Part shown: positions 51,239 through 61,746 of the stretch, piece after piece
How positions within the stretch are numbered: position 1 is the first letter of the stretch
Layout: the number at the start of each line of letters is the position of its first letter
NCBI GenBank assembly: GCA_963737835.1
Contig: CAVTUH010000001.1
Span: 3,038,001-3,102,000, forward strand
Length of the DNA stretch: 64,000 nt
Reading direction: 5' to 3'
DNA from: Palsa-1248 sp963737835
GTDB lineage: Bacteria; Gemmatimonadota; Gemmatimonadetes; Gemmatimonadales; Gemmatimonadaceae
Translations under genes and position numbers: made by a program
The notes under the pieces: model-generated
Told to the model about the DNA's origin: nothing
Databases searched by the model: none
What the model saw: only the letters and a program-made list of their open reading frames with translations

Positions 51239-52234
51239 ATGACACGAGCAAGCACCCGCGTGTTCAGCGGCATCCAGCCGTCAGGCGAGCTCCACATCGG
51301 GAATTACCTCGGTGCGGTTCAGAACTGGGTCGGCATCCAAGGCCGCTACGAGTCGTTCTTCTGCATCGTCGACTATCACGCGATCACAATCCCATACGAT
51401 CCGCGTGAGCTCCCAGTTCGCACTCGAGAGCTAGCCATCTCGCTGCTCGCCGCGGGTATCGACCCCGCTGTGGCCACGGTCTTCGTTCAGTCAGCGGTGC
51501 CGGAACATACCGAGTTGGCCTGGATTTTCAACACGATCACACCGCTTGGCGAGCTCGAACGGCAGACCCAGTTCAAGGACAAGGCGCAGCGGCAGGAGAG
51601 CGTTGCCGCGGGCTTGCTGAACTACCCGGTGCTCCAGGCGGCCGACATCCTGCTGTACCGGGCAGACACCGTCCCGGTCGGCGAGGATCAGGTCCAACAT
51701 CTCGAGCTGTCGCGGGAGACCGCCCGTCGGTGGAACGCGCGCTTCTCGCCCGATCGGCCGTATTTCCCGGAGCCCGCGGCGCTATTGACACCGACCCGCC
51801 GAGTCATGGGGCTCGACGGTCAGGCCAAGATGTCCAAGTCGATGGGAAACACCGTAGGCTTGCTCGAGCCGCCCGAGGAGGTCTGGGAGAAGCTTCGCCC
51901 GGCGGTGACCGACCCCAAGCGGGTTCGGAGAACCGACCCGGGAACGCCGGAGGTGTGCAACATCTACCACCTGCACCGCGGCTTCAATCCTCCTGAGACT
52001 GTGGCCCTGGTGGAACGCGAGTGCCGCAGCGCCGGTTGGGGCTGTATCGACTGCAAACGGGTGCTCTTCGAAGGGATGGAGCGGTCACTGGCTCCGATCC
52101 GTGCGCGCGCGGAAGCGCTTCGGGCGCGGCCCGACCTCGTGGAGGACGCCCTCGCCGCCGGCGCCGCCACCGCCCGCGGGATCGCGCGCGAGACGATGCA
52201 CGACGTGAAGACGCGGATGGGATTGGCTGGCTGA
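51239..52234 (+). CDS. trpS: Tryptophanyl-tRNA synthetase
   Basis: Charges tRNA-Trp. The 331-residue product has FSGIQPSGELHIGNYLG with the HIGN class I motif, DLQHLE-type sequence (EDQVQHLELSRETARR), and the KMSKS motif in GQAKMSKSMGN. Full length. ATG 51239; the divergent IMPase-like gene starts about 65 bases away. purA follows after 33 bases. Confidence 0.97.
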   Translation: MTRASTRVFSGIQPSGELHIGNYLGAVQNWVGIQGRYESFFCIVDYHAITIPYDPRELPVRTRELAISLLAAGIDPAVATVFVQSAVPEHTELAWIFNTITPLGELERQTQFKDKAQRQESVAAGLLNYPVLQAADILLYRADTVPVGEDQVQHLELSRETARRWNARFSPDRPYFPEPAALLTPTRRVMGLDGQAKMSKSMGNTVGLLEPPEEVWEKLRPAVTDPKRVRRTDPGTPEVCNIYHLHRGFNPPETVALVERECRSAGWGCIDCKRVLFEGMERSLAPIRARAEALRARPDLVEDALAAGAATARGIARETMHDVKTRMGLAG

Positions 52235-52267
52235 CGGCTGGCTCGCTACGACTGTACTTTTCACGAC

Positions 52268-53566
<1,299 letters not shown>

Positions 53567-53609
53567 TGGCGCACCGCAACGGCCTGCGCAGGACTGCGAG
53601 GCGATAGGC

Positions 53610-54621
53610 ATGGCACGGGGAAGTGCACCGAGCACCACGTCTGTCGCCGTGATTGGGGCGGGGCCTTGCGGCCTCGCCACGGCCATCGCGCTCAAGCAGG
53701 CGGGCGCTCGGCCGCTCGTCTACGACCGGTCGTGCCTCGTCAGCAGCCTCGCGAGCTATCCCACCTACATGACGTTCTTTTCGACTGCGGAGAAGATCTC
53801 GATTGGCGGCCTGCCGTTCGTGACCGCGGGCGAGAAGCCGACGCGGCGCGAAGCCCTGGCGTACTATCGAATGACGGCTCAGTACTTCGGCCTGCTGTTG
53901 CGGCTGTATGAACCGGTGCTCGACATCGTACGGGCGGGAGAGCACTTCGTCGTCCGATCCGAGACGGCGCGGGGAACCGTCGAAGCGCCGTACGACGCGG
54001 TCGTCATCGCCACCGGGTACTTCGGCAACCCCAATCTGCTGCACATTCCCGGCGAGACGCTGCCACATGTCTCGCATCTCTACTCCGAGGGACACGAGGC
54101 GTTTCGACGCGATGTCGTCCTCATCGGCGGCGGCAACTCGGCGGTCGAATGCCGCGCTCGACTTGTGGCGGTGCGGCGCGAAGGTGACAATGGTGCATTT
54201 TCGCGACCGACTCGATACCAACGTCAAACCCTGGGTCCTCCCCGACATCACCAATCGGCTGGCCGATGGCTCGATCGCCGTCCATTGGAACTCGCGGGCG
54301 ACGCGGATCGAGGTCGATGCCGTGCTCGTCGAGGGCCCGACGGGCACGCAACGGCTACGGGCCGATCGGGTGTACCTCATGACGGGTTTCACGCCGGATA
54401 CGACGCTGCTGCAGCAGCTGGGCGTGAGCATGCAGCCGGACACCGGTGTTCCGACTTTCGATCCGGCAACGATGGAGACCAATGTCGAGCGCGTGTTCAT
54501 CGCCGGAGTCCTGGCCCAGGGCAACGATGCGAACAAGGTCTTCATCGAAAATGGGCGGGGGCACGGGGCGCTGATTGCACGCCGCCTGTCGGTGGGCCGC
54601 GCCCTCGCCGGACACCACTGA
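53610..54621 (+). CDS. YpdA-like FAD/NAD(P)-dependent disulfide reductase, apparent frameshift
   Basis: Resembles YpdA, the bacillithiol-disulfide reductase family of flavoproteins. The FAD site is VAVIGAGPCGLATAIAL, with TYMTFFSTAEKISIGG and an NAD(P) site at IGGGNSAVE. The frame then changes: AALDLWRCGAKVTMVHFRD to VFIAGVLAQGNDANKVFIENGRGHG. Removing one base in GAATG at 54147-54151 joins them into 336 residues, normal for the family. Bacillithiol genes are not seen in the window, so the substrate is open. Confidence 0.85.
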
Positions 54622-54688
54622 CGTTCGGAGCTCCAACCGGACGCCCTCCCGCCGGTGGTCCACGGTTCTTCTCTCGCGCCCCTTTGCC

Positions 54689-56038
54689 ATGCCTTCCAGC
54701 TATCCCGACGTGATGGACAAGCTCGTGTCGCTGTGCAAGCGACACGGGTTCATTTTTCAATCGTCGGAGATCTACGGTGGGACCGGCTCCGTGTGGGACT
54801 ACGGGCCGCTGGGCGTCGAGCTCAAGCGCAACATCAAGGATCGCTGGTGGCGCGCGATGGTCCGGTCGCGCGATGACGTCGAAGGACTCGACGCCGCGAT
54901 CCTCATGCATCCTCGCGTCTGGGAGGCGAGCGGACACGTGGCGGGGTTCACCGACCCGCTCGTGGACTGCAGGACGTGCAAGGGGCGCTTCCGGGCCGAC
55001 AAGCTCGCCGACGCCCGCTGCCTGCAGAAGCCGAGCAAGCGACCGGGCGAATGGGAGGCGTGCGCGCTCACGGAGCCGCGCCAGTTCAACCTCATGTTCA
55101 AGACGTTCATGGGGCCGGTCGAAGAGAGTGCGGCCGTCGTGTACCTGCGTCCCGAGACGGCGCAGGGGATCTACGTCAACTTCCTGAACGTCCAGCAGTC
55201 GACTCGCCAGAAGATCCCGTTCGGCATCGCGCAGATCGGCAAGGCGTTTCGCAATGAAATCACGCCGGGCAACTTCATCTTTCGAACGCGGGAGTTCGAG
55301 CAGATGGAGATGCAGTTCTTCGTGGAGCCCGACACTGCCATGTCGTGGTTCGAGCGGTGGAAAGCCGAGCGCCTTGCGTGGCACGAGTCCCTGGGACTCG
55401 ATCCGAAGCGACTCCAGTTCCACCAGCACACCAAAGAGGAGCTGGCGCACTACGCACGTGCGGCGTTCGACATCGAGTTCGACTTCGCTGGATCGCTGGG
55501 ATTCCAGGAGATCGAGGGGCTCCACAATCGGGGCGACTTCGATCTCAAGCAGCACCAGGAGTATTCAGGGAAGAAGCTGGAGTATTTCGACCAGCCGCTG
55601 AATCGTCGCTACGTGCCGTACGTCATCGAGACATCGGTGGGCGCCGATCGCGTGACGCTCGCGGTGCTCATCAACGCGTACCGCGAGGAGGAGGTGCCTG
55701 GCGAAGCGGAGGGGCGCACGGTGCTTCGGCTGCATCCCTCACTCGCGCCGACCAAGGCCGGCGTGTTTCCACTGGTGAAGAAGGATGGCATGCCGGAGTT
55801 CGCGACCAAGCTCGCGGCCGAGCTTCGGCGCAGTTTGCCGGTGTTCTACGATGAGTCGGGCTCGATCGGCCGCCGGTACCGCCGCCAGGACGAAGTCGGG
55901 ACGCCGTACTGCGTGACGATCGACGGCCAGACGATGGCCGATGGGTCGGTCACGGTGCGCGATCGCGACTCGCTCACGCAGGACCGCGTCGCGGCCAGCG
56001 CGTTGGCGGCGTATCTCGTGGAGCGTGTGGGCGGGTAA
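54689..56038 (+). CDS. glyQS: Glycyl-tRNA synthetase, dimeric type
   Basis: Class II synthetase for tRNA-Gly. The 449-residue product starts MPSSYPDVMDKLVSLCKRHGF and has SSEIYGGTGSVWDYGPLG, the motif 2 region QIGKAFRNEITPGNFIFRTREFEQME, and the C-terminal anticodon-binding domain (VFPLVKKDGMPEFATKLA). It is the alpha2 form, not the GlyQ/GlyS form of E. coli. ATG 54689 fits the family start. In one frame. Confidence 0.95.
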   Translation: MPSSYPDVMDKLVSLCKRHGFIFQSSEIYGGTGSVWDYGPLGVELKRNIKDRWWRAMVRSRDDVEGLDAAILMHPRVWEASGHVAGFTDPLVDCRTCKGRFRADKLADARCLQKPSKRPGEWEACALTEPRQFNLMFKTFMGPVEESAAVVYLRPETAQGIYVNFLNVQQSTRQKIPFGIAQIGKAFRNEITPGNFIFRTREFEQMEMQFFVEPDTAMSWFERWKAERLAWHESLGLDPKRLQFHQHTKEELAHYARAAFDIEFDFAGSLGFQEIEGLHNRGDFDLKQHQEYSGKKLEYFDQPLNRRYVPYVIETSVGADRVTLAVLINAYREEEVPGEAEGRTVLRLHPSLAPTKAGVFPLVKKDGMPEFATKLAAELRRSLPVFYDESGSIGRRYRRQDEVGTPYCVTIDGQTMADGSVTVRDRDSLTQDRVAASALAAYLVERVGG

Positions 56039-56041
56039 ATC

Positions 56042-57554
56042 GTGTTGACTATGGAAGGGCTCCGGCGGGGCGGACAGGCCTTCATGGAGGAGGTGTCGCG
56101 CGAGTTCTATCTCGCACACGCCGGTCTCAAGCCGACGGCTGAACTGCAGCCGATCTATCGGCGACACGCGGCGGTGCTGGGGAGGGACGCGATCGAGCTG
56201 TTGCGCGACGCGTTCACCGGCGCGAGCGGCGGCTCCGACGCGCACCGGTCTGCACGATTGCTGTTGGAGTGGGAAGTCGAGTCGCAGGCCGGGCGCGCGG
56301 TGGCGCCACTGGAGGAACGCGAGATCGCGTGGGAAGCGAGCGCGATCGTCGATGTGCCTGATCACGGGCCCATTCCCTACCAGCGCGTGCCGATCGAGCT
56401 GGCGAACCTGACGAATCGGAAAGAGCGGTTGGCGCTGGACGACGCTCGCGCGGCGCTCGTCGAACGGGAGCTGGTGCCGATCCGACGGGACCGCCTGCAA
56501 CGGGAACGCGATTTCGTCGAGGGCTTGCAGCTGGCCGACGACTACAACGCGACCTTCACGACGCTGAGCGGCGTCGATCTCGACGCGCTGCTCCGCCAGT
56601 GTCGCGCCTGCCTCTCGGACACGAAAGCAATGTGGGACGCGCTCTTGCCCGACGCCGCGCGCCGGTCCCTCGGCGTGTCGGTCAACGAGCTCACACGAGC
56701 AGAATGCGCTCGCACTGCTGCGGGCGCCGGAGTTCGATCAGTACTTCCCAGGTCCGGAGATGGAGTCGGTCGTCCGCCGTCAGGTCACGGAGATGGGCAT
56801 CGACCCGACGGCCAACGGGCGAATCCGCTACGATGTCGGCGAGCGGGAGGGCAAGCGATCTCGCGCGTTCTGCGCCCCCGTGCGCGTGCCCGAGGAGGTT
56901 TACCTCGTCATGCGCCCCCACGGTGGCGAGACCGACTACCAGACGTTGCTGCACGAGCTGGGGCACGCGCTTCATTTTGCCTACACGCGGCCGGACTATC
57001 CGTTCGAGTACCGGTGGGTCGGCGACAACTCGGTCACGGAGAGCTACGCCATGCTCTTCGACCATCTGACCCAGACGCCGGGTTGGCTGCTCCGCTACTC
57101 GGGGCTCGGCAAGAAGCAGCTCCCGAGCTTTCTCCGTGCGGCCGCGCTCGAGGAATTGCAGTTCCTCAGGCGCTATTGCGCGAAACTCATCTATGAGGCG
57201 GAGCTCTACGCCGCGGGTACGAACTGGGATGGGTTGAGTGATCTCTACGTCGAGACGCTGAGCGCCGCGACCTCCTTTCGCTACAAGCGCGCGGATGCAT
57301 TCATAGACGTCGACTCGCGATTCTATGCCGCCAGGTATCTGCGTGCGTGGCAGCTCGGAGCATTGCTCGCGACTGTTTTGACCGAGCGTTTCGACGAGGA
57401 TTGGTTCCGCAATCCCCGCGCGGGCCCGTGGCTGGTTGGCCAGTTGCTGAACGAGGGGCAGCGGGAGCTGGCGGACGAGTTGGCGACCCGAGTCGGGGGG
57501 AGGGCGCTATCGTTTGGCCCGGTTGTGCAGGCGGTTGAGCGACTGGTTGCGTAG
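56042..57554 (+). CDS. M3-family oligopeptidase-like metallopeptidase, apparent frameshift
   Basis: A thimet/PepF-type zinc peptidase of about 503 residues if repaired. The first frame covers the helical N-terminal part to SLGVSVNELTRA; the second starts at ALLRAPEFDQYFPGPEMESVV and contains the catalytic HELGH (His near residue 304) and the SVTESYAMLFDHL Glu region. Removing one base in GAATG at 56702-56706 joins them. GTG 56042 or ATG 56051 may be the start. Likely a cytoplasmic peptide-degrading enzyme. Confidence 0.82.
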
Positions 57555-57590
57555 TCGCGGGTGTGGCCTAAACGGCGGAGCCAGGCGTCG

Positions 57591-57651
57591 GGTGTCAGGG
57601 GTCATGGAATAACAACGACGACCCCTGGTCCCTGGCCGCTGATCCCTGATC
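57591..57651 (+). repeat. Degenerate GGGGTCA inverted repeat after the M3 peptidase gene
   Basis: TGTCAGGGGTCATGG (from about 57592) faces CCCCTGGTCCCTGG...GATCCCTGATCC (to 57651). This looks like a decayed version of the inverted tract after tuf copy 1. It is followed by the histidine kinase gene at 57719. Confidence 0.5.
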
Positions 57652-57718
57652 CATCATTCGCCTGTTCCCGCCGCAACTATCAGTGTAGATTGGCGTTAGT
57701 GCATTTCAGGCCTGGACT

Positions 57719-59092
57719 GTGACTAAATCGCTCTCGGCTGCGGCCGAGCGCGTCCGCTCACCGTCGCCCGATAGCATCCCGGCGATCTCGTCCGAGGCTG
57801 CCGTACGCGAGCTCATGGCGGTGCGGGAGATCGTCCATGCCTTCCTGACAGCGGATCGGCCGGAAGAGGTCTTTCGGTTCGCGCTCGAGCGCGTGAGTCC
57901 AGTTGTCGGGGCGACCTTTGCATCCGTGTATCTCATTGACGGCGCTTCGGAGCTGATGCGTCTCACGGCTGCCTACAACTGGCCGAAGCGCTACGAACCC
58001 TGGTTGGGCGAGATGCGGGTCCGGTTGGGATTCGGGCCGAGTGGGGAGGCCGCAAGTGAGCGGCGGGCGATCGAGGTGCCGGATGTGTTTGCGGATCCGT
58101 ACCTCGAAGATTGGCAAGAGGTCGCGAGTGAGCTCGGGTTCCGGGCGCTGATCGCGTTGCCGCTGCAGACGGCCAACCGCGTGCTCGGGGCGGTGACGTT
58201 CTATTTCTCCGATGTCCGGGCGCTGAGCAGCGAGCGGCGCGGCCTGTTGCGCATCGTCGCCGCGCAAATGGCGGCGACGGCGGAAAAGGCGTCATTGATC
58301 GAGGAGCTCCGTCGCGCGAACGCCGCGCTCACGGAGTCGAAAGCGGAGCTCGAGCAGCAATACCTCGCGGTCGTCGAGGCGCGGCGGATCAAGGATGAAT
58401 TCCTCTCCAACGTCACGCACGAGCTGCGCACGCCTCTGACGGCCGTCATGGGCTACATTGCGCTGCTGCAGGAGGAGTTTTCGGGGCCGTTGACGGAGGG
58501 GCAGCGCAACGACCTCACGCTGGCGCGTGACGCGAGCGAGCGGCTCCTGGCGCTGGTCGACAACCTGCTCGAGATGACATCGCTCAAGCGGGAGGCGCTC
58601 GAGGTACTGGTCGAGACGTTCGACCCGCGCGACCCGCTGCGCGAGGCGGTCGCGACGACGAAGGGCCGTCCGGAGCGCACGGAGCTGCGCATCGAGCTGC
58701 CCGATGATCCGGTGCCGTACATGCGCAGCGACCGTCGCAAGCTGGTGAAGATCCTCGGCAACCTCCTGAGCAACGCCTTCAAGTTCACGGCCTCGGGGGT
58801 CGTCACGGCCTCGATCGAGGTGGCGCACGGTCGTGCGCTCTATCGTGTGCAGGATACGGGCATCGGTGTGCCCGTTGCGTCGCAGCGACTGGTGTTCGAC
58901 GAGTTCCGGCAAGCGGATGGATCGCTCACCCGCCGCTACGGCGGCACGGGTCTCGGTCTGGCGCTGTCGCGACGACTGGCGCGGCTCCTCGGCGGCGACA
59001 TCGATCTCGTGTCAGCGCCCGGCGACGGGGCGACTTTCACGGTCGAGATCCCACTCGAATATCAAGCGGTGGATGTCGTGACTGTCGGATAG
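57719..59092 (+). CDS. GAF-domain sensor histidine kinase
   Basis: A 457-residue soluble sensor kinase. A GAF domain (roughly residues 35-185) is followed by a coiled-coil linker, a HisKA domain with the phospho-acceptor in HELRTPL (His 234), and a HATPase domain with NLLSNAFKFT (N box), DTGIGVP (G1) and GGTGLGLALSRRLARL (G2). There are no membrane helices, so the signal is internal. No response regulator is nearby. GTG start. A 104-codon gene follows after 13 bases. Confidence 0.9.
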   Translation: MTKSLSAAAERVRSPSPDSIPAISSEAAVRELMAVREIVHAFLTADRPEEVFRFALERVSPVVGATFASVYLIDGASELMRLTAAYNWPKRYEPWLGEMRVRLGFGPSGEAASERRAIEVPDVFADPYLEDWQEVASELGFRALIALPLQTANRVLGAVTFYFSDVRALSSERRGLLRIVAAQMAATAEKASLIEELRRANAALTESKAELEQQYLAVVEARRIKDEFLSNVTHELRTPLTAVMGYIALLQEEFSGPLTEGQRNDLTLARDASERLLALVDNLLEMTSLKREALEVLVETFDPRDPLREAVATTKGRPERTELRIELPDDPVPYMRSDRRKLVKILGNLLSNAFKFTASGVVTASIEVAHGRALYRVQDTGIGVPVASQRLVFDEFRQADGSLTRRYGGTGLGLALSRRLARLLGGDIDLVSAPGDGATFTVEIPLEYQAVDVVTVG

Positions 59093-59105
59093 TTAATTTT
59101 CCGGC

Positions 59106-59420
59106 ATGGCATCCATCCCTCCCATTCGATCGCTCCACCGGACGCGCACGTCGCTCGCACCGGCCGCCGTGCTGGCGGCAGCGAAGCAATTCTTCCTGCG
59201 TCGGAGCAGTTTGTATCCCGCGTTTCTCGAGCAGGAGGGTCCGACGCACGTGAGCTTCCGAGGACAGGGTGGGGAAGAGGTCGTGGTGGGCGTGGCTGCG
59301 GATACGAGCGCGACGACGGTGACGGGATCGACGTACCTCTTCGATCAGCAGGTGGCTCGATTCTTCACGACATTGCCGCCACCGGCCTCCGGGCCCAGTG
59401 CCGCCGAGGGCGTGGTATGA
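59106..59420 (+). CDS. Small conserved-looking hypothetical protein
   Basis: A 104-residue protein with LAAAKQFFLRRSSLYPAFLE (probably helical), a strand-like GPTHVSFRGQGGEEVVVGVA, and VTGSTYLFDQQVARFFTTLP. No family recognised. It lies 13 bases after the kinase gene and overlaps the next gene by ATGA, so the three are probably one operon. Confidence 0.6.
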   Translation: MASIPPIRSLHRTRTSLAPAAVLAAAKQFFLRRSSLYPAFLEQEGPTHVSFRGQGGEEVVVGVAADTSATTVTGSTYLFDQQVARFFTTLPPPASGPSAAEGVV

Positions 59421-59776
59421 GCGGCGGGTCGGGCGCTGCGGGGGGCGAGCAGGGACCGTTCGTCGCAACACTCCGGTCGCAGCCGGCGACGATCCGATTG
59501 GGGAAAGACGGAGAGCCGAGCCTGACGCTTCGCGTGCAGATGCCCGAAGTGTGGGATGTCGTGCGGATCGAGGCTCCCGCCACCACGCCGGTCCGTGTGG
59601 TCAAGCGGCGTGCGCTCGACGTGCTCTATCCCGACTTCGGCGACAGCGACGCGTTCGTGATGAAGCTGAACGGGATCGAGGTGCGCGACGAGGATGCGAC
59701 CGTGTCGGACGCCGGTGCCAAGGATGGCTCGATCTTTCTGCTTACGTTTCGGCGTCGACGGCCGGTACGGTCGTAA
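59417..59776 (+). CDS. Putative ubiquitin-like (beta-grasp) protein
   Basis: A 119-residue protein. After a Gly-rich N-terminus and a beta region, the segment PVRVVKRRALDVLYPD looks like the single helix of a beta-grasp fold, and FVMKLNGIEVRDEDATVSDA followed by KDGSIFLLTFRRRRP matches the pattern of ubiquitin beta3-beta5 (short loop, then a turn with D at the TLSD-like position, then a final strand). It ends RPVRS with no Gly-Gly, so classical conjugation is unlikely. YukD/EsaB-like or another Ub-like protein is possible. It is coupled to the preceding gene; fold assignment is by eye only. Confidence 0.5.
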   Translation: MSGGSGAAGGEQGPFVATLRSQPATIRLGKDGEPSLTLRVQMPEVWDVVRIEAPATTPVRVVKRRALDVLYPDFGDSDAFVMKLNGIEVRDEDATVSDAGAKDGSIFLLTFRRRRPVRS

Positions 59777-59815
59777 CGGACCATCGGGCCACAAACACAT
59801 GCGGGCGGCGACGAC

Positions 59816-60067
59816 GGGCGACGCATTGCGTCGCCCCTACCCGCCGATCCAACGATTCGATGCGGGCGGTGAGGATTTGAGGCGTCCCCGTACATTGCAC
59901 GGATGACCACCGCGTTCATTTCGCATTTGGACCGCCGATCCAACGGTACCGTGGGGGCAATCCGGCCACGGGCGTGTGCAATGGGAGGGCGACGCATGCG
60001 TCGCCCCTACCCGCCCATCCAACGATTCGATGCGGGCGGTGATAACGGGCGACGCATTGCGTCGCCC
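59816..60067 (+). repeat. Cluster of three REP-like palindromes
   Basis: Palindromes at 59816-59836, 59987-60006 and 60047-60067. The first two are followed by CTACCCGCC and (G/C)ATCCAACGATTCGATG, then GCGGGCGGTGA. This is the reverse orientation of the tuf-leader copies, since CTACCCGCCGATCC is the reverse complement of GGATCGGCGGGTAG. The third has ATACC in place of CTACC. The 358-base gap between the ubiquitin-like gene and the HDAC gene holds these plus an HDAC 5' remnant. Confidence 0.75.
59894..59983 (+). pseudogene. Truncated duplicate of the HDAC-family gene start
   Basis: The reading MTTAFISHLDRRSN resembles MATAFISHSDCGRH at the start of the gene at 60135. Upstream (GCGGGCGGTGAGG, then GTCCCC) and downstream (GTGGGGGCAATCCGG) sequences are also similar to those around the real gene. 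The remnant breaks off where the second REP-like palindrome begins. It looks like a duplicated 5' end left after repeat insertion or recombination. Confidence 0.5.
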
Positions 60068-60134
60068 ATACCAGCCGATCCAACGACATCACGCGGGCGG
60101 TGAGGGTGTAGGCCGGTCCCCTATTATTCAACGC

Positions 60135-61064
60135 ATGGCGACGGCGTTCATTTCCCATTCTGATTGCGGGCGACACGACACCGGGTGGGGGCATCCGGAG
60201 CACGTGGGGCGGTTGCGGGCGATTCCGCGGGCGCTGCGCGACCGGCCGGATGTGTTCCACGCGGTGCAGCATCTCGAGGGACGGCATGCGACGGAGGCGG
60301 ATCTCGAGCTCGCGCACGCGGCGGCCTATGTCGCGGAGATTCGGGATCTCGCGGGCGGCGGCGAGCTCGTTCACCTCGACGCGGACATGGTGCTGAGCCC
60401 CGGGTCGTGGGCGGCGGCGACCGCGGCGGTTGGCTGCGTGCTGGACGGCGTCGACCGGGCGATCGACGGTGATGCTGTGCGCAGTGTTTGCGCGGTGCGA
60501 CCGCCCGGCCACCACGCGCTGGCGGAGCGGGCCATGGGCTTCTGTCTCTTTGGCAACGTCGCGATCGGGGCGCGCTACGCACGGCTCCGGCGAGGCCTCG
60601 ACCGGGTGTTGATCGTCGACTGGGACGTCCATCACGGGAACGGAACGCAGGCGCTGGTCGAGGACGACCCCGGCATCCACTTCGTGTCGATGCACCAGTG
60701 GCCCTGGTACCCGGGCACGGGCGCCGCAGACGACCGTGGGCCGCGCGGCACCGTGTGGAACATCCCGATGCCGGCCGATCTGCCGGCACAGCGCTATGTT
60801 GACGCGTTCTTGCAGGGGGTGGACCGGGCAACCGCTGCCTTTCGGCCCGATCTCGTGCTGATCTCCGCGGGCTTCGACTCGCTGCGTGGTGATCCCCTCG
60901 GCGGCTTTACGCTCGAGATCGACGACATCGATACCTTGACGCGCGAGGTCGTGGCACGCGCCGGGGTCTGGTGCGGCGGGCGTGTGGTGAGCGCGCTCGA
61001 GGGCGGGTATGCGGTCGAGCAGACGGCCGCCGCCTGCGTCGCCCACCTGGCGGCAATGTTGTAA
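60135..61064 (+). CDS. Histone deacetylase superfamily protein (AcuC/HDAC-like)
   Basis: A zinc amidohydrolase of the HDAC/acetoin-utilisation fold, 309 residues. VRPPGHHA, the WDVHHGNGTQ zinc motif, SAGFDSLRGDPLGG and ALEGGY are all present, so the catalytic site seems intact. Bacterial members deacylate proteins, polyamines or small amides. The start ATG 60135 is supported by similarity to the upstream remnant. A GvpL/F-like gene starts 9 bases after the stop. Confidence 0.9.
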   Translation: MATAFISHSDCGRHDTGWGHPEHVGRLRAIPRALRDRPDVFHAVQHLEGRHATEADLELAHAAAYVAEIRDLAGGGELVHLDADMVLSPGSWAAATAAVGCVLDGVDRAIDGDAVRSVCAVRPPGHHALAERAMGFCLFGNVAIGARYARLRRGLDRVLIVDWDVHHGNGTQALVEDDPGIHFVSMHQWPWYPGTGAADDRGPRGTVWNIPMPADLPAQRYVDAFLQGVDRATAAFRPDLVLISAGFDSLRGDPLGGFTLEIDDIDTLTREVVARAGVWCGGRVVSALEGGYAVEQTAAACVAHLAAML

Positions 61065-61073
61065 GTTGGCGGG

Positions 61074-61742
61074 ATGAGGCGTCCGCGCGGACCCGGTCCA
61101 TCGATTCGTCTCTACGGCATCGTGGACCATGCTGCAGGCGCACCCGAGGCACTGCCAACCGGCGTGCGTCTCGTGAGTTACCGGGACCTGGCCGCCGCGG
61201 TCGCCGACGTCGCAGCCAACCGGCGGGGGCCGGAGCCACCGGACGTCGACCTACACCGGTCCGTCGTGACTGCGTTGTTCGCGCACCGATCGGTCGTACC
61301 GGTGCCGCCAGGTGTCGTCTTTCGCCGACTGGACACGCTCAAGGGATGGCTGGAACTGCACTACGCTCCGCTGATGGACGCCGTGCGATATGTCGACGGT
61401 CGGGCCGAAGCACGGGTCCACGTCCGATGCGCGGGGCGGTCGGCGGAGCATCGCGGGGCCCATCCACGCTCCGCGGCGAAGCCGACACCGTTGGAGAGCC
61501 GGGCGTTCGAGGTCTTCCACGAAGTCAGCGGCCATGCAGCGGCATGGTCGCTCGTGCCGCAGCCGAGGGAGCCCACACGTGACGTCGACGATATCAGCGC
61601 GTCGTTCCTCGTGGAGCGGTCACATTGGCGCGACTTCGCGGAGGCCGTCGCCGCTGCGGCGCGGCGGGCATCCGGGCTCGATATCGCGCTCAGTGGCCCG
61701 TGGCCGCCCTACGATTTCGTGCGCCTCGAGTTCGGAGGATAA
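61074..61742 (+). CDS. GvpL/GvpF-like protein
   Basis: A 222-residue protein with the GvpL/F layout: IRLYGIVD near the start, YRDLAAAVADV, DLHRSVVTALFAHRSVVPVPPGVVFR, a middle coiled segment, and ISASFLVERSHWRDFAEAV then LSGPWPPYDFVRLEF. In gas-vesicle operons this family is structural or accessory, but no other gvp genes are visible, so its role here is unknown. GGAGGAT at its 3' end is the apparent ribosome binding site of the next gene. Confidence 0.75.
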   Translation: MRRPRGPGPSIRLYGIVDHAAGAPEALPTGVRLVSYRDLAAAVADVAANRRGPEPPDVDLHRSVVTALFAHRSVVPVPPGVVFRRLDTLKGWLELHYAPLMDAVRYVDGRAEARVHVRCAGRSAEHRGAHPRSAAKPTPLESRAFEVFHEVSGHAAAWSLVPQPREPTRDVDDISASFLVERSHWRDFAEAVAAAARRASGLDIALSGPWPPYDFVRLEFGG

Positions 61743-61746
61743 CGCT

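Noticed and set aside
53908..54621. Second half of the YpdA-like gene as a separate gene
   Set aside because: The conserved NAD-binding motif straddles the frame change and there is no ribosome binding site for an independent start.
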